Notes: generated by a model from the sequence alone, not told the origin. Shown: positions 1 through 7,629, counted from the stretch's first letter. The stretch is DNA of 64,000 bases from Methylocella sp. (GCA_037200525.1 JBBCGG010000001.1:3092501-3156500); one strand, 5' to 3'. Program-made: numbers and translations.

Positions 1-54
1 CTCGTCAGGCTCATAACCTGAAGGTCACAGGTTCAAATCCTGTCCCCGCAACCA
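1..54 (+). tRNA. tRNA-fMet(CAT), 3' part only
   Basis: The sequence shows an anticodon arm with stem TCAGG/CCTGA and loop CTCATAA (anticodon CAT at 12-14), a T arm ACAGG/CCTGT around TTCAAAT, and the acceptor strand CCCCGCA followed by A and an encoded CCA at 52-54. The acceptor sequence and the CTCG preceding the anticodon stem match bacterial initiator tRNA rather than elongator tRNA-Met. The 5' acceptor and most of the D arm lie before the window. Accessory DNA begins directly downstream, so this tRNA may mark an island edge, but no second copy of its 3' end was found in the window. Confidence 0.93.
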
Positions 55-88
55 AAACCAACTATATGAATACGCAGCTCTTTTCATG

Positions 89-113
89 AAGCCGCCCTTA
101 GGGGCGGCTTTGC
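89..113 (+). terminator. Probable terminator after tRNA-fMet
   Basis: A 9-bp perfect stem AAGCCGCCC/GGGCGGCTT with a TTAG loop, 35 bases after the tRNA CCA end. The T-tract after the stem is weak, but the strength and position of the hairpin fit termination of the tRNA transcript. Confidence 0.7.
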
Positions 114-710
114 CGCTTTCAGCCCGAGTCGCCACCCTGTCGCCACGCCAAAAAAAAATGGCGATCGTGACCTAGCCTTTCTTCTGACCGGCCGCAAAAT
201 CGTCGATTGCACGGCGGCTGAGCGGCCTGCTTTGCGCTTTGCGATTGGAGTTGTCCGCCTCGCCTAGCTGATCTAGAGGCGCAAGATTAGTGAGATCCTC
301 GGCTACTGCATTGTCTGAATTTGCGGCGAGTCGGCCATTGTTGCATTCCTTCAAGGCGTCGCATACGTCACGCAGTTCATGAACTGGTCCGCGCCAGCGT
401 TCGCTTTGACGACGTAACTCAGCCGTCCGCACTCTCACTCCACAGGGGGCGTTGCGGGGCTCTCCGCACCGAAGGGGTGCGCTGACGACCGCGGTGCCAG
501 TCCCAGGGGGAAGGCTTTCCCCCAAAGGCTCTAAGACGCCGCCGCTTCCAATCCGCGGTCTTCCAACTTGGACGCTTCTATTCAACAGCCTCCGTTGCCC
601 TAATTGGACGGGATTGATCGGATTCGACGTGGGCTTTCTCTGAAGAAAGGCTCCTGGTCGACGTTTTGTTTTGTGCCGTCAGCGGCGGCATTGAAGGCGC
701 TAGGCCAGGG
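114..710. other. Unassigned island DNA between tRNA-fMet and IS3-type element
   Basis: No recognisable gene. A minus-strand open frame of 137 codons (172-585) has a hydrophilic C-terminal half but no family I recognise and no good ribosome binding site. A GC-rich hairpin, GGGGGAA/TTCCCCC, lies near 509-526. The stretch is best read as eroded mobile DNA. Confidence 0.4.
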
Positions 711-744
711 TGGCCTGCCCCCATGGGGTGATCCAGTTTGAATG

Positions 745-1611
745 TTAGTGCATTGTCGGCCCTGGCGCTATTGCTGGCGTGGCGGGCGAAGCTGGTCCGG
801 ATTGCGAAGCCGGCCATTGCAGGGTCTCCGGGGCTGGCGGCTTGTAGCCCAGCGATGAGTGCGGGCGCACGGTGTTGTAGTGGCGTCGCCATCGCTCAAT
901 GACGACCTTCGCCTCCTTGAGAGTGTAGAAGATTTCACCATTCAAAAGCTCGTCGCGCAGCTTCGAGTTGAAGCTCTCGCAATAGCCGTTCTCCCAGGGA
1001 CTGCCCGGCATGATGTAGGCGGTCTTCGCGCCGACGGCGGCAATCCAGTCACGCAACGCCTTGGCGATGAACTCCGGGCCGTTGTCGGAACGAATGTGGA
1101 TCGGAACCCCTCGCAAGATGAAGAGGTCCGAGAGAACGTCGATGACGTCCGCTGCCTTCAGCTGCCGGTTAATCCTGATCGCGATGCATTCGCGGGTAAA
1201 TTCGTCGATGATATTCAGCATGCGATATTTCCTGCCATCATGAGTGCGGTCCTCGACGAAGTCATAGGACCAGACGTGGTTGGGGCATTGCGGGCGCAGC
1301 CGGACGCACGAGCCGTCATTGAGCCAGAGACGCCCGCGCTTGGGTTGTCTGGCCGGAACTTTCAGCCCCTCGCGTCGCCAGATCCGCTCGACCCGTTTGA
1401 CGTTGACCTTCCAGCCTCGCTCCCACAACATCGCCGTGATGCGGCGGTAGCCATAGCGGCCGTACTGGATGGCGAGCGCCGTGATGTCGGCGATCAATGC
1501 CGCTTCGTCATCGGGCTTGGTCGGAACCTTGCGCTGCGTGGAGCGATGCTGACCGAGAACCCGGCAAGCGAACCGCTCGGAAACGCCATGTTCGGCGATC
1601 ACATGCTCCAC
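745..1611 (-). CDS. IS3-family transposase OrfB (rve integrase core)
   Basis: The catalytic part of the transposase, 288 residues from the first ATG, though normally made as a frameshift fusion with OrfA (the frame is open upstream to about 1648). It carries the HTH_21-type segment YGRYGYRRITAML and a retroviral-integrase-like DDE core. The Asp is in WSYDFVEDRT, the second Asp in IRSDNGPEF, and the Glu in GSPWENGYCESFN. The IS3-typical C-terminal motif RPHSSLGYKPPAPE follows. All catalytic residues are present and no stop interrupts the frame, so this copy could be functional. Confidence 0.92.
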   Translation of the reverse strand: MEHVIAEHGVSERFACRVLGQHRSTQRKVPTKPDDEAALIADITALAIQYGRYGYRRITAMLWERGWKVNVKRVERIWRREGLKVPARQPKRGRLWLNDGSCVRLRPQCPNHVWSYDFVEDRTHDGRKYRMLNIIDEFTRECIAIRINRQLKAADVIDVLSDLFILRGVPIHIRSDNGPEFIAKALRDWIAAVGAKTAYIMPGSPWENGYCESFNSKLRDELLNGEIFYTLKEAKVVIERWRRHYNTVRPHSSLGYKPPAPETLQWPASQSGPASPATPAIAPGPTMH

Positions 1612-1634
1612 GCAGGCGCGACGACGCGCGGAGC

Positions 1635-1913
1635 TCAGAAGTTTCCCGAGGCAGCCTCTTTCAGGATCAGCTTCTCAAGCGTCAAATCGGACACCGCTCG
1701 ACGGAGCCGCGTATTCTCCGCCTCCAGCTCCTTCAGCCGCTTCACCTGATCGCCCTTCAGGCCGCCGTATTCCGACCGCCATCGATAGTATGTAACTTCC
1801 GTCACCCCTATCGAGCGGATCGCCTCCGCGACCGGTCGCCCTTGCGCGCTAAGCACTTCGACTTGCCGTAGCTTCGCGACGATCTCTTCCGCCTTCTGTC
1901 TTTTCCTCGGCAT
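1635..1913 (-). CDS. IS3-family transposase OrfA
   Basis: A 92-residue OrfA with a helix-turn-helix (residues about 10-55, containing GVTEVTYYRWR) and a leucine-zipper-like C-terminal coiled coil (KRLKELEAENTRLRRAV). It binds the terminal repeats and is the N-terminal part of the OrfAB transposase. The start ATG was chosen because GGAGGA lies 7 bases upstream; longer in-frame starts lack such a site. Near the end, codons TCG GGA AAC contain the slippery heptamer G-GGA-AAC (1647-1641). A -1 slip there joins OrfA to the orfB frame, the known way IS3 elements make active transposase. Confidence 0.9.
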   Translation of the reverse strand: MPRKRQKAEEIVAKLRQVEVLSAQGRPVAEAIRSIGVTEVTYYRWRSEYGGLKGDQVKRLKELEAENTRLRRAVSDLTLEKLILKEAASGNF

Positions 1914-1980
1914 TGCGCAGTCCTCCATCAGGCTCATAAGCCCATACTTCACGGAGGATCACTTTTCAGGGGGCAGACCA

Positions 1981-2387
1981 GTTTCGAACGCAAGCTCCAC
2001 TCTCGGTTTGCCCCGCTCTCATAGGAATCAGCGGCCGATTGCAGCCGGGATGGCGCTATGTTCAACAGGAAGCCGCTGCGGACATCAAGGCCACGCGCGC
2101 GAGTTTGACGAATCTTTCACCCGCTGGCTGACGGGGACGCGCCAACCTGGCACTTAGCGCCGGCACGCGCGCGGCGGTACCGCTTTCATGGTCGATCTTG
2201 AGCGTCTTGTTCGCTATGTTCAGCCGGTCCGACCGGCGTCGATGGATGTTCGGGCAAGCAGAACCTTTTGTGTTTTAAGTCTTTCACAAATCCATCCTTT
2301 TTAAAACCTCGGACCGCCCCGACATGTGATGCGGCGCCAAGCTAGGTTCGATGGCCAACTCGATCTTGATCCCTAGCGGCTTGTCTT
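1981..2387. other. Eroded DNA, no gene recognised
   Basis: No convincing coding frame. A short plus-strand frame near 2050-2140 resembles ordinary coding composition but is too short and broken to assign. An AT-rich segment near 2270-2312 is similar to one at 6908-6951 (see findings). Confidence 0.4.
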
Positions 2388-2443
2388 CTTCGACTTCCCT
2401 AAGATTGCGGCTCGGCTTCGACTTCCCTAAGATTGCGGCTCGG
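2388..2443. repeat. 28-bp perfect tandem duplication
   Basis: Two head-to-tail copies of a 28-base unit beginning CTTCGACTTCCC and ending GCGGCTCGG (2388-2415 and 2416-2443), identical base for base. The second half of the unit (TAAGATTG...CGGCGGG) resembles sequence at about 3858-3880, next to a transposase remnant. This looks like a recent slippage duplication in non-coding island DNA. Confidence 0.9.
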
Positions 2444-2524
2444 CGGGGCCGGAAGGCTTGAATTTATCTTTCTATGCGGTCCATGCCGCGGCGACGCATT
2501 CGAAGTTTGTTCAGCTTAAACTGC

Positions 2525-2758
2525 CTAAGCTGGTGGCGCGTCCACTAGATCAAGCCGTTTTTCGATCCGATTGATTCTCGCATCCATGCGATCCAGCTTA
2601 ATGTTTGTTTCGGCAAGCTGTACGGAGTGTTCGGCCACGGAGCGTTCAACATGGCCAAGACGGCTTTTCACGTCCTCAAGGCCAGTTTCAATGCGGTCGA
2701 GCGATCCGCGCATGTGACGGAGTTGCTCAAGTATAAGATTTTCGACGTTATCGGCCAA
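2525..2758 (-). CDS. Small coiled-coil protein of unknown function
   Basis: A 77-residue acidic, heptad-rich protein. Nearly the whole chain (residues 5-72) is predicted coiled coil, with repeated I/L/V at a/d positions (LDRIETGLEDVKSRLGHVE, then KLDRMDARINRIEKRLDL). Similar small proteins are common in Rhizobiales, often in accessory DNA, and have no assigned role. Translation most likely starts at TTG: TGAGGA lies 7 bases upstream on the minus strand and the N-terminus (start)-ADNVENLILEQL matches the family pattern. A structural or antitoxin-like role is possible but unsupported by neighbours. Confidence 0.62.
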   Translation of the reverse strand: MADNVENLILEQLRHMRGSLDRIETGLEDVKSRLGHVERSVAEHSVQLAETNIKLDRMDARINRIEKRLDLVDAPPA

Positions 2759-3066
2759 ATTGGATTCCTCAGCGTGTCCACGACATCTGAAAATCGGGTG
2801 TCAGCGGCGATCGTGTGAACGAAAAAACCATTTAACATCGACATTGGTGGGTCAAGGCGTTTGAATCGATCGGATCTTTGAGGCCGCAACCCGTCCAAAG
2901 CTAAATTTTGCAATTGCCCTCGGCTTTCGCGAATAGCAAAGCTGTTTTGTTTTGGAGTCCAACCTCCTGCACCTGAAGCTAGGAATTGCCTTAGGACGGA
3001 CCAAACTAGTAATTCAAATATCTGTTTAGAGTCAGCTTCGCTCCCGGACGCCCCGTTACACCGCCG
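2759..3066. other. Intergenic, nothing recognised
   Basis: About 300 bases between two minus-strand genes. It presumably holds the promoter of the coiled-coil gene. No terminator, repeat or further coding frame that I can support. Confidence 0.4.
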
Positions 3067-3594
3067 TCATGAAATAGTTTCCGGCGGATGAATAATGGTT
3101 CGTTCATCAGCTTGACACATTAGCAGCAATGTCAGTGGATCTATCGAGTGATATTTCTGCGCCAAAGGACGGGTCCACCATTTGCAATGCCTCAGAATAT
3201 CAACCTGTAGCGCCGAGCAGATCGCCTTGTGCGCATCGTGAAATTTTCCATCAAAGAAAATGAATCCCAGAATCGCTTTTTGATCATACTGCCATTTTTG
3301 CGCTACGCGATATTCAAGTCCGGCCTTCCAGTGTTCATACATCGCGGATTCCATAGGCAAATCAACAAAGATTTGTAGGGTCGAGGCCTTGTCGAAATCA
3401 TTTGGCTGCTGCCGCAAGACCCCACCGGGTGAATAAGCACCGATGATCGACCCATCTTCCATTACGGCCTCAGCGTGGCTGACAGGCCCCTCAGTTTCCC
3501 TAAGGCGGATCAACCGTCCCGTGATACTCCTCTTTGTGGTGACAAATCTTAATCTCACAGTATTTGGCGGTGGGGCGGAGATTGCGAGCGGCAT
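3067..3594 (-). CDS. Putative permuted NlpC/P60 (YiiX-like) papain-fold protein
   Basis: A 175-residue protein without signal peptide. The pattern is that of circularly permuted NlpC/P60 enzymes: an early histidine in a VSHAEAVMEDGSIIGAY block (residues about 38-54) and a later cysteine in AICSALQVDIL (about 130-140), followed by Trp and Pro residues and a DPLTLL segment. In that superfamily the His precedes the nucleophilic Cys, and members act as amidases, peptidases or acyltransferases on cell-wall or lipid substrates. Phage and island versions are common. The substrate is unknown. The ATG is preceded by GAGG about 9 bases upstream. It stands alone on the minus strand. The assignment rests on motif pattern only. 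Confidence 0.5.
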   Translation of the reverse strand: MPLAISAPPPNTVRLRFVTTKRSITGRLIRLRETEGPVSHAEAVMEDGSIIGAYSPGGVLRQQPNDFDKASTLQIFVDLPMESAMYEHWKAGLEYRVAQKWQYDQKAILGFIFFDGKFHDAHKAICSALQVDILRHCKWWTRPLAQKYHSIDPLTLLLMCQADERTIIHPPETIS

Positions 3595-3699
3595 CCTTCA
3601 AGACCTCGGCAAAGTTTCTTAAAAAAATCTATCGGCTGCTAGCCGGGTACTGCAATTCTCATAGCATCCATCTGAATTGTTGCCTCCGCAAGGGCCCTG

Positions 3700-3850
3700 A
3701 GCCTGGTCCTGTCGACAAATACGCGGATCCAAATGCGGATAGCGGCGATTTGGACGAACCCGAGACAGCTCCTTGTGATTTTATCGGAGCGGGTTGCTCG
3801 CCTTCAAGAGTTCTTGAGCTTGTTGAAGCAGCGCTCGATGCGATTGGAGG
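3700..3850 (-). pseudogene. IS5-family transposase remnant (C-terminus)
   Basis: Translating the minus strand gives NRIERCFNKLKN, then a frame break and stop, then RRATRSDKITRSCLGFVQIAAIRIWIR. This is the C-terminal YREK-type region of an IS5-family DDE transposase, containing the catalytic Glu of NRIER. The rest of the element is missing and the surviving part is frame-broken. It is a different element from the two intact IS5-type elements in the window. Confidence 0.7.
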
Positions 3851-4170
3851 TCCTATCTAAGATTGAGGCGCGGCGGGACCGAAGGGCTTCGGTCTGTCCT
3901 TTTGCGTTGCCGCGAAGGCGCTCAATGTTTTGGGAGCTTGATCGTCTAAGTCCGCGAAATCAGCGCCATGGCCCTGGCCACTCTATAAGAACAGGCCAAA
4001 CGCGCCGGGAATCCTATCGGAGAACATTCCAGTACTGTCGACGTTCAGGGTTGCGCAGTACAACGGTATTATGGCGCAACTGCCACAAGCGTAAATCGCC
4101 TAGTCGCCCATCTGATTCCGAAAGGAGTCATTGAGTGAGTGCGGCTGCGCGATCCCTGGCGGTACTGCTC
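3851..4170. other. Eroded DNA downstream of transposase remnant
   Basis: No gene supported. The first part (about 3855-3885) resembles the unit of the tandem duplication at 2388-2443, suggesting shared ancestry of the flanks. The rest separates the remnant from the 3' end of the membrane-protein gene. Confidence 0.35.
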
Positions 4171-5094
4171 TCAATCGTACTTTATATAAGCGATTGGGGC
4201 GTCAAAGGAGACCGAGAACTCTATAGGATCATCATCGCTGGTGAGAGCCGCGCTTTGGAAACAGAAGCGGTCAATGTGGCGGGATCCGATAAAATCCAAA
4301 TATGCAAAATATCCGAATACGAAAAATTTATGATCCTTCAAAGCATCTATGGCCCCCTCACCGAAAGTCATGTTTTGTTCGATGTTGATGTCTTTCCCTG
4401 GAATGAGCAAAATTCCAGGCTTATAATCAAACGTCTTGTCATAAATTGGCTTTTCCGGAAGTGTATCGCAGATAGAGAACCCCAGCCCCCATCCCCGCAT
4501 TTCGGCGGGAGTTCGACCTATATTGGACCCGGCTACCCTCAAGATGGCGTCTTTAGGAATGCCGCGGATGTAAGTCGTCTGGCCGCCTTCGGTACTTGGC
4601 TTTATGACGACATTACTCCAGGCAACGATACGTGGGCGCTCAATCTCGACCGTAGCCGTCGCGGAAATGAATGCAGCGTTGGCAGCCTTGGTAGCGGCGT
4701 CAACAGAAACCCTTATGTCCTTAATTTGTTTGAGGCCCAGCAAAACCAATCCACCGGTTACCACCACGAGAGCAATGGTGGCGATGGCTACAGCCCCAGT
4801 CAGTTTCACGAGCCACCAGTCGGCCGCCGATTTATCTTGGCGCTCTTGGGCGTCTTGGGCGGCCTGCTCCTTAGTTCTTTCGGCTGGAAGAGCCTTGATG
4901 ACAAGAGGATGTTCCTCTGTGCCGCGTACTTCATAACGCCTATCTTGTCTGCCACTGGGGGTTTGTGTCTGTGGCTGGCTACCTTCGATTATCGTTCCAT
5001 TTGGGAATGGGGGCTGTGGTTCACATAGTCCCGCGCCGCCTGAGATCACCAACAAGCAAATGATCAGACATCTTCTAAGCGCACATTTTTGCAT
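4171..5094 (-). CDS. Signal-peptide membrane protein of unknown function
   Basis: 307 residues. The N-terminus MQKCALRRCLIICLLV... is a clear signal peptide (cleavage near residue 25), followed by a polar, Pro/Gln-rich segment. A charged region with KEQAAQDAQERQDKSAADW comes next, then one strong transmembrane helix (about 100-122, AVAIATIALVVVTGGLVLLG). A C-terminal periplasmic or cytoplasmic domain (about 150-307) contains VEIERPRIVAW and beta-rich segments. Similar proteins occur in Rhizobiales accessory DNA without assigned function. Its ATG overlaps by 31 bases the end of the DUF6471-type gene now broken by an IS, so the two probably formed one operon. The frame stays open upstream into the IS, but that part is IS sequence. 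Confidence 0.68.
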   Translation of the reverse strand: MQKCALRRCLIICLLVISGGAGLCEPQPPFPNGTIIEGSQPQTQTPSGRQDRRYEVRGTEEHPLVIKALPAERTKEQAAQDAQERQDKSAADWWLVKLTGAVAIATIALVVVTGGLVLLGLKQIKDIRVSVDAATKAANAAFISATATVEIERPRIVAWSNVVIKPSTEGGQTTYIRGIPKDAILRVAGSNIGRTPAEMRGWGLGFSICDTLPEKPIYDKTFDYKPGILLIPGKDINIEQNMTFGEGAIDALKDHKFFVFGYFAYLDFIGSRHIDRFCFQSAALTSDDDPIEFSVSFDAPIAYIKYD

Positions 5095-5149
5095 CCGATC
5101 TCTACCAACGAAGCTAGAAAAAACGTGGCGGGGAACGTGCCCCGCCCTA

Positions 5150-5982
5150 GGCTCAGGACCTATTAAATTTGCCTGAGATGTGATTCCTGGTCTCCGCATG
5201 GGGAGGCTGGGATGAGTGATTTGTTTTTGTTGGGCGAGCGGCAGATGGCGCGGCTTGCGCCGCATTTTCCTCTGTCGCATGGCGTTCCGCGGGTTGACGA
5301 CCGTCGGGTGGTCAGCGGAATCGTCTATGTGATCCGCAACGGCCTGCAATGGAAAGATGCGCCCAAGGATTACGGGCCGCACAAGACGCTTTACAATCGC
5401 TTCATCCGCTGGAGCCGGCTCGGCGTCTTCGACCGCATATTCGCCGCGCTCGCTGGCGAAGGTCCAAAGCCCGAGCGCATCATGATCGACGCCACGCATC
5501 TGAAGGCGCATCGCACAGCGGCGAGCCTGCTCAAAAAGGGGCTCTTCCCCGCCGTATCGGGCGCACGAAAGGCGGACTGAACTCGAAGCTCCACGTCGTT
5601 TGCGACGGCGCCGGCAAGCCCCTCGTCATGTTGCTCTCGGAGGGCCAGATGAGCGACCACAAGGGCGCGCGGCTGATGCTCAAGGCTTTACCGCCCGCTT
5701 CAATGTTGATCGCCGACAGGGGCTACGACAGCAACTGGTTCCGCGCCGCGCTGAAGGCCAGGGGCGTCGAGCCCTGCATCCCGCCAACCAGAAGCCGCAA
5801 GCTTCCCATTGCCTATGACAAGACGCTCTACCGCCAGCGTCACAAAATCGAGAACATGTTCGCCAAGCTCAAGGACTGGCGGCGCATCGCAACCCGCTAT
5901 GATCGATGCGCCCACACCTTCTTCTCCGCCATCTGCATCGCAGCCGCCGTCCTCTTCTATCTCAATCAATGAGTCCTGAGCC
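5150..5982 (+). mobile_element. IS5-family insertion sequence (IS427-like), copy 1
   Basis: An 833-base element with perfect inverted ends GGCTCAGGAC...GTCCTGAGCC, inserted in a CTAG target and flanked by TA on each side (5148-5149 and 5983-5984). A same-length copy, identical by reading, lies at 25698-26530 in the same orientation, indicating recent transposition. It interrupts the DUF6471-type gene after codon 53. One transposase is encoded in two overlapping frames. Confidence 0.95.
5212..5972 (+). CDS. IS5-family transposase, two frames (-1 frameshift), copy 1
   Basis: The first frame (5212-5580, 122 residues) holds the DUF4096-type N-terminal domain and the first catalytic Asp (MIDATHLKAHR). 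The second frame, offset by -1, carries the second Asp (LIADRGYDSNW) and the catalytic Glu in YRQRHKIENMFAKLK, ending AVLFYLNQ. Neither frame alone has the complete DDE triad. An A5G4 run at 5533-5541 inside the overlap is the likely slip site, giving a fusion of about 250 residues as in other IS427-group elements. GGAGG lies upstream of the ATG (about 5202). Appears intact and active. Confidence 0.92.
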
Positions 5983-6158
5983 TAGCTTATTGGTGATTGA
6001 AGCCTCTGTCTCCTGCATTCCCTTGTCGGATAATCGACGCGCAAGCTCGGCATAGCCGACCTCGGCCCGCTTCAGTTCGGCTTTTAGATATCGGCGGACG
6101 CGATCCGCCCATTCCCTCTCGGTATCAGCAATTGTCGCCATGGGAAGTCCCTTGTCCA

Positions 6159-6240
6159 GGCTATCATATATGAAAGATAGCCATCAACAATGAGAGCTTT
6201 GTAAGCTATCACATACGCAGGCTATCTCACATATGTGAAA
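6159..6240. promoter_or_regulatory. Repeat cluster upstream of DUF6471-type gene
   Basis: Three copies of (G/A)GCTATC stand in the 100 bases before the start codon, at 6159-6165, 6204-6210 and 6220-6226, each followed by A/T-rich CATA-like sequence. The first copy forms a perfect 7-bp inverted repeat with GATAGCC at 6176-6182 (spacer 10). A palindrome CACATATGTG lies at 6228-6237. Such iterated sites next to a small HTH gene suggest autoregulation, an inference only. Confidence 0.55.
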
Positions 6241-6760
6241 TCGAAGTGCGGCACTTTCTCCTTCCCAGACCTGCCGAGACGCTGGGCTTAGCCAGCGTCT
6301 TCCGTATGTCGGATGTGGAAGCGGAAGGGATGTTTCGCAAAGTGCGCTGGCATGAAACCAACTGTGATCCGGTATGCCCCATCGCGGCGGCCTGAATGCC
6401 TACGAATGCTGCCGCCTCAATGGTTCGCTTCGCTTTCGCTGCAAAGCCTGCCGCGCGGATTTCACGCTGACAAGCGGTACGCTGTTCGCCTCTCACAAGC
6501 TCCGGTTGCTTCAATATCTCGCAGCCATCGTGATTTTCTGCAACGAGGTCAAGGGCAAGTCGGCATTGGCGCTAAGCCGCGGCGATCAGCTACAAGAGCG
6601 CGTTCGTTCTTGGCCGCAAACGCGCGAGGCCATGACCGAAGAAATGAGAGGCCGAACCCTTGCGGCGAAGGTAAGGTCGCCGAAGTTGATGGCGGATACA
6701 TCAAGTCCGCGAACAACAAAGACAACCGCGTCGATCGCCGCGTAAAGCGGTCGTTGTAAC
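6241..6760 (+). pseudogene. IS1595-family transposase remnant
   Basis: Three frames together give a recognisable IS1595/ISXO2-type transposase. One frame has an N-terminal segment FRMSDVEAEGMFRKVRWHE, then C-DPVCP. A shift leads to a zinc-ribbon region with GGLNAYECCRLNG-SLRFRCKACRADF and TSGTLFASHKL, then FCNEVKGKSALALSR. Another shift leads to EVDGGYIKSANNKDNRVDRR, the family's conserved DDE-region block. At least two frameshifts and loss of the C-terminal half make it non-functional. The terminal repeats were not identified. Confidence 0.8.
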
Positions 6761-6999
6761 CCAACGCCATTCGGAGGCTTGCAGCCGCGACGGCGCTTAC
6801 ACCAGCAGCGCTAAGAGCTGTTTCTCTCGCGCCTGCGCCGATGATCGGCAGCACAATCTGTAAAATGATGCAAAGCCACGCGCACGGCCCGATACCAATG
6901 CGCGGGGTTTTGCGTTTTAAGTCCTTTCCCAAATTCCGCATTTTTAAGACCCACAAAGACGCGATAATTTGGGATAAGCCATTGAAACGTATAGAGAAT

Positions 7000-7578
7000 T
7001 TAATTGCCTTCTAAGCGGTTGGTCGAAATGAAATGAAAATGGTAGCCGAGAACGCTAAACGCCCCTGAAAACGAGGGCGAATAAATGCCGACGAGCGTTC
7101 CCTCCGCGTGCTTGAAATCGAACTCCTTTTGCGCCTTCGCAGCGTCCAGAAGCCGGCCGTGGTTTTTGGGCGGACTAACCGCGCGCGTCCGAACGTGCTT
7201 GAACGCGCCATCAATCCGGATCGGATAGAAAAGGTTGTCGGACCTGCGATACCCATCGAGCCGGCGCTTGATTGCGTCAAAAGAGTCCATAGCGTCGATC
7301 TGCTCATCGACGCTGGGCGCGAACGTCGTCACGATTGCAAACGGCGCTTGGCCGGCCAACGCAGCTTCGGAAACCTTGCCCGTCGCCCGGACTCGATAGA
7401 CGCGCCCTTCGAGCACGACCATCTCTCCATCGAGGCCAGCGAACGTCCCAAGCCCGAAATCACCATGATCCAGTATAGTCGCACGGGTGACCGCGCCAGA
7501 GTACACGCCAGCGACAAGCGAGCCCGACATCGATACCTGAAAAAAGGTATGAAGCGGCATGGACAAATAGCTTGCCAA
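7000..7578 (-). pseudogene. Truncated acetolactate decarboxylase (BudA/AldC type)
   Basis: 192 residues with strong family features: SMSGSLVAGVYSGAVT, ILDHGDFGLGTFAGLDGEM (residues about 36-53), VVLEGRVYRV, PFAIVTTF, FYPIRIDGAF and GYHFHFIS near the end. The enzyme converts 2-acetolactate to acetoin and CO2. Family members have about 240-260 residues with three zinc-binding histidines. Here the chain stops about 10 residues after HFHF, so the third histidine and the C-terminal catalytic Glu region are missing. No continuation is seen downstream. Probably inactive. Remnants of acetolactate synthase and a short-chain dehydrogenase lie nearby, suggesting a decayed acetoin pathway. The true start may be the second ATG. 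Confidence 0.82.
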
Positions 7579-7629
7579 TGCTTTGGTTACGAGGTTCGAA
7601 AGGCTGTCCTTCCTACGGTCGGCGCGGAA

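Larger units (their letters stand above)
711..1980 (-). mobile_element. IS3-family insertion sequence (IS407-like)
   Basis: The element is bounded by imperfect inverted repeats. TGGCCTGCCCCC is followed by GTGATCC at the left end, and TGGTCTGCCCCC followed by GTGATCC is read inward from the right end. Both ends carry the TG...CA termini usual for IS3-family elements. Inside are overlapping orfA and orfB on the minus strand with a canonical -1 slippery heptamer. No flanking target duplication could be seen (AGGG on the left, GTTT on the right), so the flanks may have been rearranged after insertion. The element appears complete and potentially active. Confidence 0.88.
5064..6141 (-). pseudogene. 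DUF6471-type HTH protein gene interrupted by IS5-family element
   Basis: Reading the minus strand from ATG at 6141, 53 codons run to 5983 (…YLKAELKRAEVGYAELARRL…ETEASITNKL), where the IS begins. After removing the IS and one TA duplicate, the frame continues from 5147 to a TGA at 5064 with GRGTFPATFFLASLVEIG…. The restored 80-residue product matches the DUF6471 family throughout (ETE-SI-NKL-RG-F-A-FFL). These are small putative helix-turn-helix proteins, probably DNA-binding. The restored stop overlaps the start of the membrane-protein gene. The upstream side has repeated GGCTATC motifs that could be its operator. With the IS in place the protein would end a few residues past NKL and lose its last third. 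Confidence 0.88.

Noticed and set aside
172-585. Minus-strand frame of 137 codons near tRNA-fMet
   Set aside because: No family, no ribosome binding site and low-complexity parts; kept only as a remark on the gap.
859-1749. Plus-strand open frame of 296 codons over the IS3 element
   Set aside because: It lies opposite the clear orfB/orfA transposase genes and has no recognisable domain.
2050-2140. Short frame resembling a phage portal C-terminus
   Set aside because: Too short and stopped early; similarity judged by eye only.
4135-5028. Plus-strand frame of 297 codons
   Set aside because: Antisense to the membrane-protein gene, which has a signal peptide, a membrane helix and operon context; the plus-strand product has none of these.
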